Shown here piece by piece: positions 33,631 to 43,127 of a stretch of DNA of 64,000 bases. How positions within the stretch are numbered: position 1 is the stretch's first letter; every line of letters begins with the position of its first letter. Position numbers and translations under genes: made by a program. Source of the DNA: an uncultured bacterium (GTDB taxonomy: Bacteria > Bacillota > Clostridia > Lachnospirales > Lachnospiraceae). The notes beneath the pieces were generated by a model. That model did no database searches. It saw only the letters and a program-made list of their open reading frames with translations, and was not told the origin of the DNA. The stretch is taken from assembly GCA_947647735.1 (NCBI GenBank), contig CANSLJ010000007.1, forward strand, positions 1-64,000, read 5' to 3'.

Positions 33631-34545
33631 TTTAGCACCTGTGTTTGTTTATTTATAAAAATTTTACGTAACATGCAGATCACAAAAAAGTAAGGCGATC
33701 TCCTTTTTGTTCATTTTGTGATTCAGAACATGGCAGTCAGATCGCTTATCTCACCCAGAATTTCTTTTTCGACGTGGGATGAAGCGTAGTAACTTTATAG
33801 TCGGCTGCCCCAAGTTTTTTCGCTGTCCACACTACGCATTTGATTTTGTAAAAGAACAGATAGTTTCCCCGAAAATTATACCATATTTTCCCTGCTTTAC
33901 TATTGATATTTTGCCAGGGCATTCTTTTTATACGCAAGAGGGATTAAAGAGGTAAGATCCCCTGTAAGGACAGCAGTTCATTATCTTTTTTGGTTTCCTG
34001 TAAAAGAAAGAAAATCCGTTCTTGAATTCGTATATGATAGAATTTCTGAATTTGTTATCCAACTTCGGGATAAAATACTAGCCACTGGATGAATTCATAT
34101 TCATGAATCGATGTAAGAGTCTTTTTTCAACAGTGTAAACAGGATCTTACTCTGAAACAATGCCGTAAGCATCATAAAAGCATCCGCCAGAGGAACAAAT
34201 AAGAAGGATGGAACCATAACACGAGTATAGCGGTTTTGAGTTTTTCTGCATCTTCGTATACTGACGGCAAGCCGGATCATGCAATAGAGCGCACCGCAGT
34301 TAAAAAACAGGTATATTCCCAGATTGACGGCGTGGCATGCGACATACTCTCTGATTGTTTCCTATTCAAATCTTGGATTCTGAAAAGGAATTTCCGGCAT
34401 ATCGTGTACTAAAAGCTTCATTTGTGGTTTTTCCTCATTCTATTTCGTACAAGAAAAGTTGTTTTTTAAAGCCATGATGCCATATTTCATCGTCGGTTAC
34501 TATGATGTGGAGAAAAAAGGGTGGAGAAAATGTGTATAAAAGTGG
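33631..34545. other. Gene-poor, degraded stretch
   Basis: About 0.9 kb without a convincing intact gene. A 63-codon minus-strand frame (33746-33937; ending SKKKFWVR) lacks a ribosome site and may be a fragment. A clear membrane-protein pseudogene lies at 34101-34421. The rest (33938-34100, 34422-34545) shows nothing I can name. Confidence 0.5.
34101..34421 (-). pseudogene. Small two-TM membrane protein gene with in-frame TAG
   Basis: From ATG 34421 (minus strand, GAGG upstream) the frame reads MKLLVHDMPEIPFQNPRFE and then meets TAG at 34364-34362. It continues in the same frame for 86 more codons to TGA 34101. That part (ETIREYVACHAVNLGIYLFFN, then AFMMLTALF) has two hydrophobic segments and a basic loop (RRCRKTQNR). 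A Q or E codon was probably at the TAG site. Family unknown. Confidence 0.6.
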
Positions 34546-34574
34546 TTGCACAGAAGGGGAATCTGGTGGATAAT
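34546..34574 (+). promoter_or_regulatory. Promoter of Uma2 gene
   Basis: TTGCAC (34546-34551), a 17-base spacer and GATAAT (34569-34574), 29 bases before the first ATG of the gene. Confidence 0.6.
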
Positions 34575-34602
34575 AGTATAAAAGGTGGTATAGTAATATA
34601 TA

Positions 34603-35163
34603 ATGCTATTTAAGAAAGCGGGTGATTTCATGGAAGCATTAAAGCAGGATGAGATGTATACAATTAATGATATATATGCGTTGCCTGACGGAGAGCGTGC
34701 TGAACTGATCGATGGAAAAATTTATTATATGTCTCCACCGAGTACAAAGCATCAGATACTTGTTTCGGAACTGCATTATCAGATCAAGGATTATATTAAA
34801 CATAATCAAGGTGAGTGTAGTGTATTTCCGGCTCCGTTTGCAGTGTTCCTGAATGAAAATAATGAAAACTATGTGGAACCGGACATATCAGTTATCTGTG
34901 ATAAAAATAAGATTACGGAGAAAGGCTGCAATGGGGCTCCTGACTGGGTGATTGAGATTGTTTCACCAGGCAGCAGGTCTATGGACTATTTTACAAAGCT
35001 TTTTAAGTACAGAACCGCAGGCGTCAGAGAATATTGGATCGTAGATCCTGTAAAAGGACTGGTGATGGTATACAGGTTTGAAAAGGAAATGATGGAACAG
35101 TATTCTTTTGATGAAGAGATAGCGGTTGGAATTTATGAAGGGTTTACAATAAAGATAGAGTAA
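34603..35163 (+). CDS. Uma2-family (DUF820) endonuclease-like protein
   Basis: 186 residues with the PD-(D/E)XK-like Uma2 pattern: MYTINDIYALPDGERAELIDGKIYYM, VEPDISVICDKNKI, GAPDWVIEIVSPGSRSMDY and FKYRTAGVREYWIVDP. The acidic and EIVS/K-type active-site residues are present. Many Uma2 copies exist in some bacteria; cellular roles are unclear. The start could be ATG 34603 or 34630 (MEALKQDEMY), the latter matching relatives better. Confidence 0.88.
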   Translation: MLFKKAGDFMEALKQDEMYTINDIYALPDGERAELIDGKIYYMSPPSTKHQILVSELHYQIKDYIKHNQGECSVFPAPFAVFLNENNENYVEPDISVICDKNKITEKGCNGAPDWVIEIVSPGSRSMDYFTKLFKYRTAGVREYWIVDPVKGLVMVYRFEKEMMEQYSFDEEIAVGIYEGFTIKIE

Positions 35164-35191
35164 CGGGAAATCCGTATTATCAGAAAAAGAG

Positions 35192-35219
35192 AAGGTTGCC
35201 TGAAAGGGTAACCTTTTTC
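35192..35219 (+). terminator. Terminator after Uma2 gene
   Basis: A 9-bp stem with one G-T wobble (35192-35200 with 35207-35215), a short loop and TTTTT. It lies 29 bases after the stop. Confidence 0.8.
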
Positions 35220-35345
35220 TGTAGAAAAATAACAGAGATTAATATCGAAAAGAGCTTGATAAAACCAAAATATTGTGTCGTAACGTAGCTATAATGCAAG
35301 GAAGAATGCACATGCACAACAGTTGTCATATTTTGTGATAGAATT

Positions 35346-35392
35346 GTTAGAGTAAAACTCTAACTGAAATACAGGTAAATTATATGTATAAT
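35346..35392 (+). promoter_or_regulatory. Promoter with adjacent operator-like inverted repeat
   Basis: GTTAGAG-TAAAA-CTCTAAC (35346-35364) is a perfect 7-bp inverted repeat. It abuts CTGAAA (35364-35369), 17 bases before TATAAT (35387-35392). The downstream HTH protein might bind here. Confidence 0.5.
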
Positions 35393-35442
35393 CAAATTGG
35401 ATCAGGTAATAGTTCATATTATGATGGATAAGGAGCATTGAA

Positions 35443-36150
35443 ATGGAAAAGCGGATAAAAGTTTATACTGTAGATGGAAAGAACATGCAATTTGATTCAT
35501 ATTCTTTTGAAAAAATGTTTGTAGCACGAAGAAAAGAAGAACAAAAGTCAGTGTTAGAAATGGAAACAGAACTTGCAGAAGAATTAAGTGTTTCAAGTAA
35601 TGCTATTCATAACTGGAGATTTGGAGAGAGTGGTCCATCAGATATTGAAAGAGTAAAAGAGCTTGCTGCTTTATTTAAAATTAATGATTACACACTTTTA
35701 TTAAAGGAAAGGAGAGAATTGAAAAATATGCAAATTACAGAAAGGCAAAAAAATTCATTGAAACGTATTTATGATGTGGTAATTGAATATTTGGATATAT
35801 TTTGTCGAACAAATGGATTTAATGATTTATGGTATAAGTTACATGATCAAGGAGTGAAGGCAAGTGAAATAGAGAATATGTTATATGATATTGCGGAAGA
35901 TGAAGTACATAAAGTAAGGTTAGTTCTTGAAAAAGAATATATAGAACTTTATAAACTTGATATATATTCCGATTTAGAAGAGTATGTGTATAATATACTT
36001 AATAATACATATAATGAAAAGTTAGGCTATGCATATAGATTTGAAGCAGGTGTTGAAAATGTAGATGGAACTAGAGATACAGTTACTACTGGGGAAGATT
36101 ATACGATTGCGATTAAGAAGATAAATGAATTATTGGAACCATATATGTAA
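35443..36150 (+). CDS. XRE-like HTH protein, AT-rich gene
   Basis: 235 residues. An HTH appears around residues 35-75 (MEKMF-like helix, ELSVSSNAIHNWRFGESGPSDIERVKELAALFKI). The C-terminal part (about 90-235) is helical, charged and unrecognised (YDVVIEYLDIFCRTNGFNDLWYK, DIYSDLEEYVYNIL). AAGGAG precedes the start. The gene is visibly AT-richer and less G-biased than its neighbours, consistent with recent acquisition. Its role may be self-regulation plus an effector activity; function unknown. Confidence 0.65.
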   Translation: MEKRIKVYTVDGKNMQFDSYSFEKMFVARRKEEQKSVLEMETELAEELSVSSNAIHNWRFGESGPSDIERVKELAALFKINDYTLLLKERRELKNMQITERQKNSLKRIYDVVIEYLDIFCRTNGFNDLWYKLHDQGVKASEIENMLYDIAEDEVHKVRLVLEKEYIELYKLDIYSDLEEYVYNILNNTYNEKLGYAYRFEAGVENVDGTRDTVTTGEDYTIAIKKINELLEPYM

Positions 36151-36222
36151 ATGGAAGACAGGCTGTAATTAACCTCTGGGAACTGTTCGGAGATGCTTTT
36201 GTGTTATAATAATGGATAATAT

Positions 36223-37083
36223 TCACTGCCATTTCTTCCGATAATCCCTCGGGCTCACCCCTTCCACCTGCTTAAAGGTCCTGGAAAAATAATACAGAGG
36301 TGTGATCCCGCAGGCTTCCCCGATTGCCTCCATGGACATTCTGGAAAAGCGCAGCAGTTCTTTGGCATGGGAGATGCGGATCTGCAGCAGGTAATCATTG
36401 ATCGTCATGCCGTATGCGCCCCTGAAAAGGCGCGTTAAGTAGTACTTGTTGATATAAAATTTCTCGGACAACATATCCAGCGTGATCTTTTCTGACAGGT
36501 GATCTCTCAGATATTCCCGTATTTCCATAAGGGACTGACGCCTTCCGGTTTCCGCGCGGGACTCGGGGTGCCAGCTTTCCGCCATCACAAGGCAGCACAG
36601 GGCGGCTAACTGTTCATTGATCTTCATATCTTTGATATGGTCATCGGAAGATGCCAGCCTGTACAGCTTATCCCACAGTTCATTAAATTCCTTTATATGA
36701 TGCGGATGGAAGATAACCTGTCCGCCCCGCTCCACATATTTCTGATAGATTCCCGGAGCAGTGGGACCGTAAAAATGTACCCATCGGATCGTCCAGAGAT
36801 CATCGGAGCTTTTATGATAATACTTATTTTTACAGTTGACAAGGGCACAGTCCCCCTCGGAGAGGGTATATTGTTCCCCCAGATAGGAGAGCGTGCCGCT
36901 GCCGGACAGTACCATGATAAAAAGGTAGGAGGACAGGTCGGGATGGGAGCTGACATGAGGGCGTCTGGCATGAACCTGTCCGATCTCCTGCAGGTACAGC
37001 AGGGTTTCCCGGGCAAACTCCGAGGGGGTGTAGAGAATCCGGTTGGAACTGACGTACTCGCCGTGGTAGCTGGAATTTTTCAT
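36223..37083 (-). CDS. AraC-family transcriptional regulator
   Basis: 286 residues: an N-terminal cupin-like sensor (about 40-110, SSYLFIMVLSGSGTLSYLGEQYTLSEGD) and two C-terminal HTH motifs (ITLDMLSEKFYINKYYLTRLFRGAYG; MEAIGEACGITPLYYFSRTFKQVEGVSPRDYRKKW). It is divergent from gmd, with a shared 275-base control region, so it may regulate the GDP-fucose genes; that link is inferred. AGGAGAAC precedes the start. Ligand unknown. Confidence 0.92.
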   Translation of the reverse strand: MKNSSYHGEYVSSNRILYTPSEFARETLLYLQEIGQVHARRPHVSSHPDLSSYLFIMVLSGSGTLSYLGEQYTLSEGDCALVNCKNKYYHKSSDDLWTIRWVHFYGPTAPGIYQKYVERGGQVIFHPHHIKEFNELWDKLYRLASSDDHIKDMKINEQLAALCCLVMAESWHPESRAETGRRQSLMEIREYLRDHLSEKITLDMLSEKFYINKYYLTRLFRGAYGMTINDYLLQIRISHAKELLRFSRMSMEAIGEACGITPLYYFSRTFKQVEGVSPRDYRKKWQ

Positions 37084-37229
37084 GGTATGTTCTCCTTATG
37101 CTCATTGTATCATTTCCGCAGTGCGCACGTTCACGGGCTTCGCCCTATCAAACCGTAATCTGCCAAGTTCGTCTGTAGGCAGTCGATTTGCCATCTTTCG
37201 CTTTGGCACTGCTCATTGCCAACGTGTAT

Positions 37230-37258
37230 ATCATATCCAAAAAGTCAATATAATGCAA
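37230..37258 (-). promoter_or_regulatory. Promoter of the AraC gene
   Basis: On the minus strand TTGCAT (37258-37253), a 17-base spacer and TATGAT (37235-37230), about 150 bases before the start. For gmd only a weak + strand -10 (TATAAT, 37277-37282) is seen, compatible with activator dependence. Confidence 0.5.
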
Positions 37259-37358
37259 ATTCATAGCAATAAATTCTATAATATTCCAGAGAATAAAGCA
37301 GTATAGTGTTTCAAGACAATGCAAATGATCTGAAAGAAAAAAGAATGGAGAGACAGAC

Positions 37359-38450
37359 ATGGGAAAAAAAGCTTTGATCACAGGCGTAACAGGGCAGGAT
37401 GGTTCTTATCTTGCAGAGTTTTTACTGGATAAAGGATATGAGGTATATGGTATGATACGGCGTTCCTCTGTGGACTATCGGGAACGGATCGCGCATCTGG
37501 AGGGAGCGGAACATTTTCATCTGCGATACGGGGATCTGGGAGATTCCATGAGCCTTGTAAAGCTGGTCGGGGAGATCAGGCCCGATGAGATCTATAATCT
37601 GGCGGCGCAGAGCCATGTGCAGGTATCCTTTGATGTGCCGGAGTATACGGCGGATGTGGCGGCAGTGGGAGTGCTCAGGGTGCTGGAGGCGGTGCGCATC
37701 TGCGGACTGGAAAAAACCTGCAGGATCTATCAGGCGTCTACCTCGGAGCTGTACGGAAAGGTGGAGGAGGCACCCCAGCGGGAAAGCACTCCGTTTCACC
37801 CCTATTCCCCCTATGCGGTGGCGAAGCAGTACGGCTTCTGGATCGTCAGGGAATACCGGGATGCCTATGATATGTTCTGTTGTTCGGGCATTTTATTCAA
37901 TCACGAGTCGGAACGCCGGGGAGAAACCTTTGTCACAAGAAAGATCACCCTTGCCGCTGCCCGCATTGCGCAGGGGAAACAGGAAAAGCTGTATCTGGGA
38001 AATCTTTCCTCGCTGAGGGACTGGGGTTACGCAAAGGATTATGTGGAGTGTATGTGGCTGATCTTACAGCAGGAAAAACCGGAGGATTTCGTGATCGCCA
38101 CAGGGGTGCAGCATTCCGTCCGGGAGTTTGCGGCGCTGGCGTTCCACTATGCGGGGATAGAGCTGTGCTGGCAGGGTGAGGGACTGGAAGAAAAAGGCAT
38201 CGATAAAAAGACCGGCAGGGTGCTGGTGGAAGTATCATCGGATTTCTATCGTCCCACAGATGTGGTAAATCTCTGGGGAGATCCCACGAAAGCGAGGACA
38301 CAGCTCGGCTGGAATCCGACGAAGACAAGTTTTGAAGAACTGGTGGAACGCATGGTGAAACATGATATGGAAAAAGCGGCTGTGGAGCGTGCGGAGGAGC
38401 ATATCAGGATGAATCTGGCAGAGTATCTGGAAAAAGGTGTTGTGAAGTAG
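37359..38450 (+). CDS. gmd: GDP-mannose 4,6-dehydratase
   Basis: 363 residues. Converts GDP-D-mannose to GDP-4-keto-6-deoxymannose, first step to GDP-L-fucose. Extended SDR with NADP-binding [12 protein letters not shown] (residues 9-20), catalytic TSELYG (T128-E130) and Tyr152-x3-Lys156 in [17 protein letters not shown] and the substrate-binding C-terminus are also typical. Start of the gmd-fcl-manC-manA operon; nine bases separate it from fcl. Confidence 0.96.
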   Translation: MGKKALITGVTGQDGSYLAEFLLDKGYEVYGMIRRSSVDYRERIAHLEGAEHFHLRYGDLGDSMSLVKLVGEIRPDEIYNLAAQSHVQVSFDVPEYTADVAAVGVLRVLEAVRICGLEKTCRIYQASTSELYGKVEEAPQRESTPFHPYSPYAVAKQYGFWIVREYRDAYDMFCCSGILFNHESERRGETFVTRKITLAAARIAQGKQEKLYLGNLSSLRDWGYAKDYVECMWLILQQEKPEDFVIATGVQHSVREFAALAFHYAGIELCWQGEGLEEKGIDKKTGRVLVEVSSDFYRPTDVVNLWGDPTKARTQLGWNPTKTSFEELVERMVKHDMEKAAVERAEEHIRMNLAEYLEKGVVK

Positions 38451-38459
38451 GAGGCGGAT

Positions 38460-39401
38460 ATGGAAAAAGATGCAAAAATATACGTGGCGGGACATAAGGG
38501 AATGGTAGGTTCCGCCATTGTCAGAGAACTGAAAAAACAGGGATATGGCAATATAGTAACAAGAGGACATAAAGAGCTGGATCTCTGCCGGCAGAAGGAC
38601 GTGGAGGATTTTTTTGCGCGGGAAAAACCGGAGTATGTTTTTCTGGTGGCGGCAAAAGTGGGAGGCATTATCGCGAATCAGGAAGCGCCCGCCGACTTTA
38701 TGTGGGAGAATATGATGCTGGAGATGAATGTGATCCGCGCCGCATGGCTGAACGGGTGTAAAAAGCTCGAATTTCTCGGTTCCTCCTGTATCTACCCGCG
38801 GATGGCGCCTCAGCCCATGCCGGAGAGCTGTCTTCTCACTTCGGCGCTGGAGGAAACCAACGAGGCCTATGCGCTGGCGAAGATATCGGGGCTGAAATAC
38901 TGTGAATATTTAAACAGACAGTACGGGACGGATTATATTTCCGTGATGCCGACTAATCTGTACGGGCCGGGGGATAATTATCATCCTACTCATTCCCATG
39001 TGCTGCCGGCGTTGATACGGCGCTTTCATGAGGCGAAGGAAAGGGGAGAAAAAACGGTTGTCTGCTGGGGGGACGGTTCCCCGCTGCGGGAGTTCCTCTA
39101 TGTGGATGATCTGGCACAGCTGTGCGTCTTTCTGATGGATCATTACAGCGGAGATGAGACTGTGAACGCAGGGACAGGGAAGGAGATCAGCATCAGGAAA
39201 CTGACGGATCTTGTGGCGGAGGTGATCGGGTATCAGGGGAATATCCTCTGGGATACATCGAAGCCGAACGGAACGCCGAGAAAGCTTCTGGATGTCAGCA
39301 AGGCAGGGAAGCTGGGGTGGCATTACAGGACAGAACTGAAAGAGGGTATCCGGCTCAGTTATGAGGATTTTCTGCATAATCCGATACGTGCAGAACGATG
39401 A
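38460..39401 (+). CDS. fcl: GDP-L-fucose synthase
   Basis: 313 residues. 3,5-epimerase/4-reductase making GDP-L-fucose. SDR motif [10 protein letters not shown] (residues 11-20), [18 protein letters not shown] with the catalytic Ser/Cys, and Tyr137-x3-Lys141 in [17 protein letters not shown] and [11 protein letters not shown] are conserved. GGAGGCGG precedes the start. Second gene of the operon. Confidence 0.95.
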   Translation: MEKDAKIYVAGHKGMVGSAIVRELKKQGYGNIVTRGHKELDLCRQKDVEDFFAREKPEYVFLVAAKVGGIIANQEAPADFMWENMMLEMNVIRAAWLNGCKKLEFLGSSCIYPRMAPQPMPESCLLTSALEETNEAYALAKISGLKYCEYLNRQYGTDYISVMPTNLYGPGDNYHPTHSHVLPALIRRFHEAKERGEKTVVCWGDGSPLREFLYVDDLAQLCVFLMDHYSGDETVNAGTGKEISIRKLTDLVAEVIGYQGNILWDTSKPNGTPRKLLDVSKAGKLGWHYRTELKEGIRLSYEDFLHNPIRAER

Positions 39402-39465
39402 GATTGAACTGATATATATATTATACTTTAAGTGATAAAATAAAGAGAATTGATGGAGAAGTAAA

Positions 39466-40776
39466 ATGAACATTATCTTACTATCAGGCGGTTCCGGAAA
39501 GCGGCTCTGGCCTCTTTCAAACGATATCCGCTCCAAACAGTTTATCAAGATATTCCGGAAAGAGGACGGCACATATGAATCCATGGTGCAGCGCATCTAC
39601 CGCCAGATCAGGGAGGTGGATGCGGAGGCAAAGATCACCATTGCGACAAGCAGGGCACAGATATCCGCCATCCACAATCAGCTCGGGGAACAGGCGGCGA
39701 TATCCGCGGAACCCTGCAGGAGAGATACCTTTCCGGCGATGGCGCTGGCGGCAGCCCATCTGCGGGATGTACAGGGGGGCGATCCGGAGGAGAGTGTGGT
39801 GGTATGTCCTGTGGATCCTTATGTGGAAAGAGATTATTTTGAGGCATTGAGGGAATTGGCTTTACAGGCGGATAGGAGGGAGGCAAATCTGGTCCTTTTG
39901 GGAATCGCGCCGACTTATCCGAGCGAAAAATATGGCTATATTCTGCCTGAAGATGACAGGCGGATCACTTCCGTGAAAACCTTTCGGGAAAAACCGACGG
40001 AGGAGAGAGCGGAGGAATATATCAGGCAGGGCGCACTGTGGAACGGCGGCGTTTTTGCCTGCAGGCTGGGGTATCTTCTGGAAAAAGCCCATGAGCTGAC
40101 AGATTTTACAGACTACCAGGATCTGTATGAAAAGTATGATACGCTGACAAAGATTTCCTTTGATTATGCCGTGGTGGAAAAAGAGCCCAGTATCCGGGTG
40201 ATGCGTTTTGCCGGACAGTGGAAGGACCTCGGTACATGGAATACCCTGACGGAGGCGATGGAAGAGTCGATTGTGGGGCAGGGCGTCATGAATGAGACCT
40301 GCCGGGGCGTCCATATCATCAACGAGATGGATGTGCCGGTACTTGCCATGGGGCTGCAGGATGTGGTGATCTCCGCCTCGCCGGAGGGAATCCTTGTATC
40401 AGACAAACAGCAGAGTTCCTATATGAAACCTTTTGTGGACAAAATGGACTCTCAGGTCAGGTTTGCGGAGAAAAGCTGGGGCAGTTATAAGGTTATCGAT
40501 GTGGAAAAGGGCAGTATGACGATCAAGGTGACACTGAACGCGGGACACTCCATGAATTACCATGCGCATAAATACAGGGATGAGGTCTGGACCGTGGTTT
40601 CCGGGAGTGGGAGAACCATTGTGGACGGTATGGAGCAGAAGGTGAAGGCAGGGGATGTTGTCACGATGAGCGCAGGATGCAGACATACGGTGGTCGCGGA
40701 GACAGAGCTGAAACTGATCGAGGTGCAGATCGGGGAGGGGATTTCTGTGTTGGATAAGAGAAAGTTTGAATTATAG
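39466..40776 (+). CDS. manC: Mannose-1-phosphate guanylyltransferase
   Basis: 436 residues. Makes GDP-mannose from mannose-1-phosphate and GTP. Nucleotidyltransferase motif GGSGKRLWPLS (residues 8-18), FREKPTEERAEEYI (the FVEKP equivalent), WNGGVFACRLGYLLE. The C-terminal cupin (from about 330: KVTLNAGHSMNYHAHKYRDEVWTVVSG) is present but short, so a separate isomerase follows. It lies 64 bases after fcl in AT-rich DNA that could hold an extra promoter. Confidence 0.93.
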   Translation: MNIILLSGGSGKRLWPLSNDIRSKQFIKIFRKEDGTYESMVQRIYRQIREVDAEAKITIATSRAQISAIHNQLGEQAAISAEPCRRDTFPAMALAAAHLRDVQGGDPEESVVVCPVDPYVERDYFEALRELALQADRREANLVLLGIAPTYPSEKYGYILPEDDRRITSVKTFREKPTEERAEEYIRQGALWNGGVFACRLGYLLEKAHELTDFTDYQDLYEKYDTLTKISFDYAVVEKEPSIRVMRFAGQWKDLGTWNTLTEAMEESIVGQGVMNETCRGVHIINEMDVPVLAMGLQDVVISASPEGILVSDKQQSSYMKPFVDKMDSQVRFAEKSWGSYKVIDVEKGSMTIKVTLNAGHSMNYHAHKYRDEVWTVVSGSGRTIVDGMEQKVKAGDVVTMSAGCRHTVVAETELKLIEVQIGEGISVLDKRKFEL

Positions 40777-40808
40777 GCAGCGGGACGCCTGGATGGCAAA
40801 TAGAAGGA

Positions 40809-41831
40809 ATGGTGGTGAGTTGGAAGATGGGGAGGAATGAACCGTTTATATGTAAACCGGTGGGGAAGGATTATCTTTGGGGCGGGAGGAGGCTGCGGGA
40901 TGATCTGGAGAAGGAAGAGGGATTTTCGAGGCTGGCGGAGAGCTGGGAGTGTTCTACCCATCCGGACGGGCTGTCCAGTGTGGCTTGCGGGGAGTTTGCG
41001 GGGATGGAACTGAGGGAGGTTTTGAGGGCTCATCCGGAGTATCTGGGGAGTCATGTGCAGGAGAGGAGAGAGGCGGAGGGAAGAGCGGGACAGCTTCCGA
41101 TTCTTGTAAAGTTTATCGATGCCAAGCAGGATCTGTCTGTGCAGGTGCATCCTTCGGATGCGTTTGCGGGAAAATATGAGAACGGGCAGCAGGGAAAGAC
41201 GGAGCTGTGGTATGTGATGGAGGCTGCGGAGGATGCCCATGTGATCTACGGGCTTCGGCGCTGTGCGGATAAGGAGACATTGAAGGAAGCCGCCGGGACG
41301 GGGAATCTGGAAAAGTATCTGCAGAAGATACCGGTGAAAAAGAACCAGGTATTTTTTGTGGATGCAGGGACAATACATGCTGTGGGGGCGGGCTGTCTGA
41401 TCGCGGAGATTCAGGAAAATTCCAATCTGACGTACCGGCTGTATGATTATGAACGGATAGATAAAAACGGAAAAAAGAGGGAACTTCATATAGAAAAAGC
41501 GCTGGATGCGGCGGATCTGACAGTGGGAAAAGAGCCCCGGCAGCCTATGCGGGTGCTGAACTATACGCCGGGATGTGCCCGGGAGCTGCTGGGCAGATGC
41601 ATGCATTTTGCGGTGTACCGCATGCTTGTCAATACGGAGAGAAGGCAGATCGTCACCTACAGGGCGGATGAGTTGAGCTTCAGGGTTCTGCTCTGCATCG
41701 ACGGATGCGGCGTTTTGACTTTTGGGGATACCATACTGGAGGTTTATAAAGGAGACTGCATTTTTGTGCCGGCGGATTCGGCGGAAATTCGCATCCACGG
41801 GAAGATGGAGTTTCTGGATGTGAGGTGCTGA
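40809..41831 (+). CDS. manA: Mannose-6-phosphate isomerase, class I
   Basis: 340 residues. Interconverts fructose-6-P and mannose-6-P, feeding the pathway above. Type I isomerase with zinc-site region QVHPSDAFAG, KTELWYVMEA, and VDAGTIHAVGAGCLIAEIQENSNLTYRLYDY. The start could be ATG 40809, GTG 40815 or ATG 40827; GTG 40815 has the best spacing from AAGGA. The phosphomannomutase that links its product to ManC is not in the window. Confidence 0.9.
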   Translation: MVVSWKMGRNEPFICKPVGKDYLWGGRRLRDDLEKEEGFSRLAESWECSTHPDGLSSVACGEFAGMELREVLRAHPEYLGSHVQERREAEGRAGQLPILVKFIDAKQDLSVQVHPSDAFAGKYENGQQGKTELWYVMEAAEDAHVIYGLRRCADKETLKEAAGTGNLEKYLQKIPVKKNQVFFVDAGTIHAVGAGCLIAEIQENSNLTYRLYDYERIDKNGKKRELHIEKALDAADLTVGKEPRQPMRVLNYTPGCARELLGRCMHFAVYRMLVNTERRQIVTYRADELSFRVLLCIDGCGVLTFGDTILEVYKGDCIFVPADSAEIRIHGKMEFLDVRC

Positions 41832-41877
41832 GGGATTTGCGGATGATGAAATATGTGTTTTAATTCGATCGACCACG

Positions 41878-41886
41878 TGTTATAAT
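41878..41886 (+). promoter_or_regulatory. Extended -10 promoter before HD gene
   Basis: TGTTATAAT: perfect TATAAT at 41881-41886 with TG one base upstream (41878-41879). The -35 region is weak (TTTTAA). The HD gene starts at 41919. Confidence 0.55.
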
Positions 41887-41918
41887 ACCCATAATGAGCA
41901 GAAAAGGAAGCGGACAAA

Positions 41919-42437
41919 ATGCATTATAAAGGAAACAGGGACAGGGAAAAATTCTGGGAGACTTTTATTTTACTCAGAGAGAATCCTTCCATTCAGGAAC
42001 TGAAAAAGTATCCGAATCATATGATATCCAATCTTTATGACCACAGTTCTAGGGTGGCGCTGTGCGCCTATGATCTTTCCCGCAGGCTTCATATGGATAT
42101 AGACGGCAGATCCCTGGCGATAGGCGCTATGCTGCATGATTATTATCTGTATAAGGCATGGCACAATGAGTCCATCGGGACAAAGGAGCACTGGCTCGGA
42201 CATCCCGTTACAGCGCTGAAAAATGCGGAAAAAGAATTTCAACTGTCAGATTTGGAAAAGAATATCATCACAAGCCATATGTGGCCTCTGACTTTTTTGC
42301 ATTTCCCGAGATCCAGGGAGGCGGTTCTGGTCTGTTTTGCAGATAAGATATGTGCCTTTGGCGAAGGTGTTTTAAAGAGGAATTATGTGAGGATGCAGAG
42401 AAACACGAAGGGCGGCGGGAAGAGCGCACAGAGGTGA
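41919..42437 (+). CDS. HD-domain phosphohydrolase
   Basis: 172 residues. Metal-binding HD pattern: YDHSSRVALCAYDLS (first His), GAMLHDYYLYK (HD pair), TSHMWPLTFLHFP and CFADKICA (last Asp). Similar to small HD hydrolases acting on nucleotides or phosphates; substrate unknown. AAGCGGAC lies upstream; the GNAT gene follows six bases after the stop, so they likely share a transcript. Confidence 0.85.
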   Translation: MHYKGNRDREKFWETFILLRENPSIQELKKYPNHMISNLYDHSSRVALCAYDLSRRLHMDIDGRSLAIGAMLHDYYLYKAWHNESIGTKEHWLGHPVTALKNAEKEFQLSDLEKNIITSHMWPLTFLHFPRSREAVLVCFADKICAFGEGVLKRNYVRMQRNTKGGGKSAQR

Positions 42438-42443
42438 TCGAAG

Positions 42444-42989
42444 ATGAAATATGTAAAAAATATAGTGTTAAAGAACGATAAGAAGTGTCTGATCAGAAAC
42501 GCTGTCGGTGATGATGCACAGGAAGTCTTAAATATTTTTCTTCTGACTCACGAGCAGACAGATTTTTTATCATCATACAGAGATGAAGCAACCTTTGATG
42601 CGGCATTTGAAAAGCAGTTTTTGACCGACAAGGAGAGCGCGGATAGAGAAGTTTATCTTTGTGCTGTTGTGGATGGACGCATTGTTGGAACCGCCGGTGT
42701 GGATGGTAAAGGGGAAAATAAGGTCAGGCATCGCGCAGAGTTTGGGATTGGGATCGATAAGGACTTTTGGGGTATTGGAATAGGTCGGGCGCTAACCGCA
42801 GCTTGTATAGAGTGTGCAAAAGATGCCGGATATTCTCAACTGGAATTGGAGGTCGTGAGCGACAACAGCAGTGCGATCGCGCTATATAAAAGTATGGGGG
42901 TTGTTGAATTTGGACGTAATCCAAGAGGTTTTATTTCACGCTTCCTGGGTTGGCAGGAACTGGTTTCAATGAGATTAGAATTAAACTGA
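42444..42989 (+). CDS. GNAT-family N-acetyltransferase
   Basis: 181 residues. LKNDKKCLIRNAVGDDAQEVLNIFLLTHEQTDFL is the usual start; acetyl-CoA loop IDKDFWGIGIGRALTAACIECAKDAG; NSSAIALYKSMGVVEFG ending. Closest in layout to RimJ/RimI-like enzymes. GAGGTGATCG precedes the start. A terminator follows. Confidence 0.88.
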   Translation: MKYVKNIVLKNDKKCLIRNAVGDDAQEVLNIFLLTHEQTDFLSSYRDEATFDAAFEKQFLTDKESADREVYLCAVVDGRIVGTAGVDGKGENKVRHRAEFGIGIDKDFWGIGIGRALTAACIECAKDAGYSQLELEVVSDNSSAIALYKSMGVVEFGRNPRGFISRFLGWQELVSMRLELN

Positions 42990-42999
42990 AAACATGCGG

Positions 43000-43037
43000 G
43001 AGGCTATCTGATCAAACGGATAGCCTCTTATCAATTT
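43000..43037 (+). terminator. Terminator after GNAT gene
   Basis: A perfect 9-bp stem, GAGGCTATC (43000-43008) with GATAGCCTC (43019-43027), and a 10-base loop, followed by a modest T-rich stretch. Confidence 0.7.
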
Positions 43038-43127
43038 CCAATAAATTTCAAAAAAATTGAAAAAACTGTAAGATTTGTTATCTGCAAAACGAAGTATAAG
43101 GTGAAGGGACAGGAAAACAACATATGA

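Noticed and set aside
35283-35290. TAACGTAGC shared with 55370, as a possible repeat boundary
   Set aside because: Only a few bases match and flanks differ; likely chance.
40557-41876. 439-codon minus ORF opposite manA and manC end
   Set aside because: manA homology on the + strand is clear; the antisense frame is open because of codon bias.
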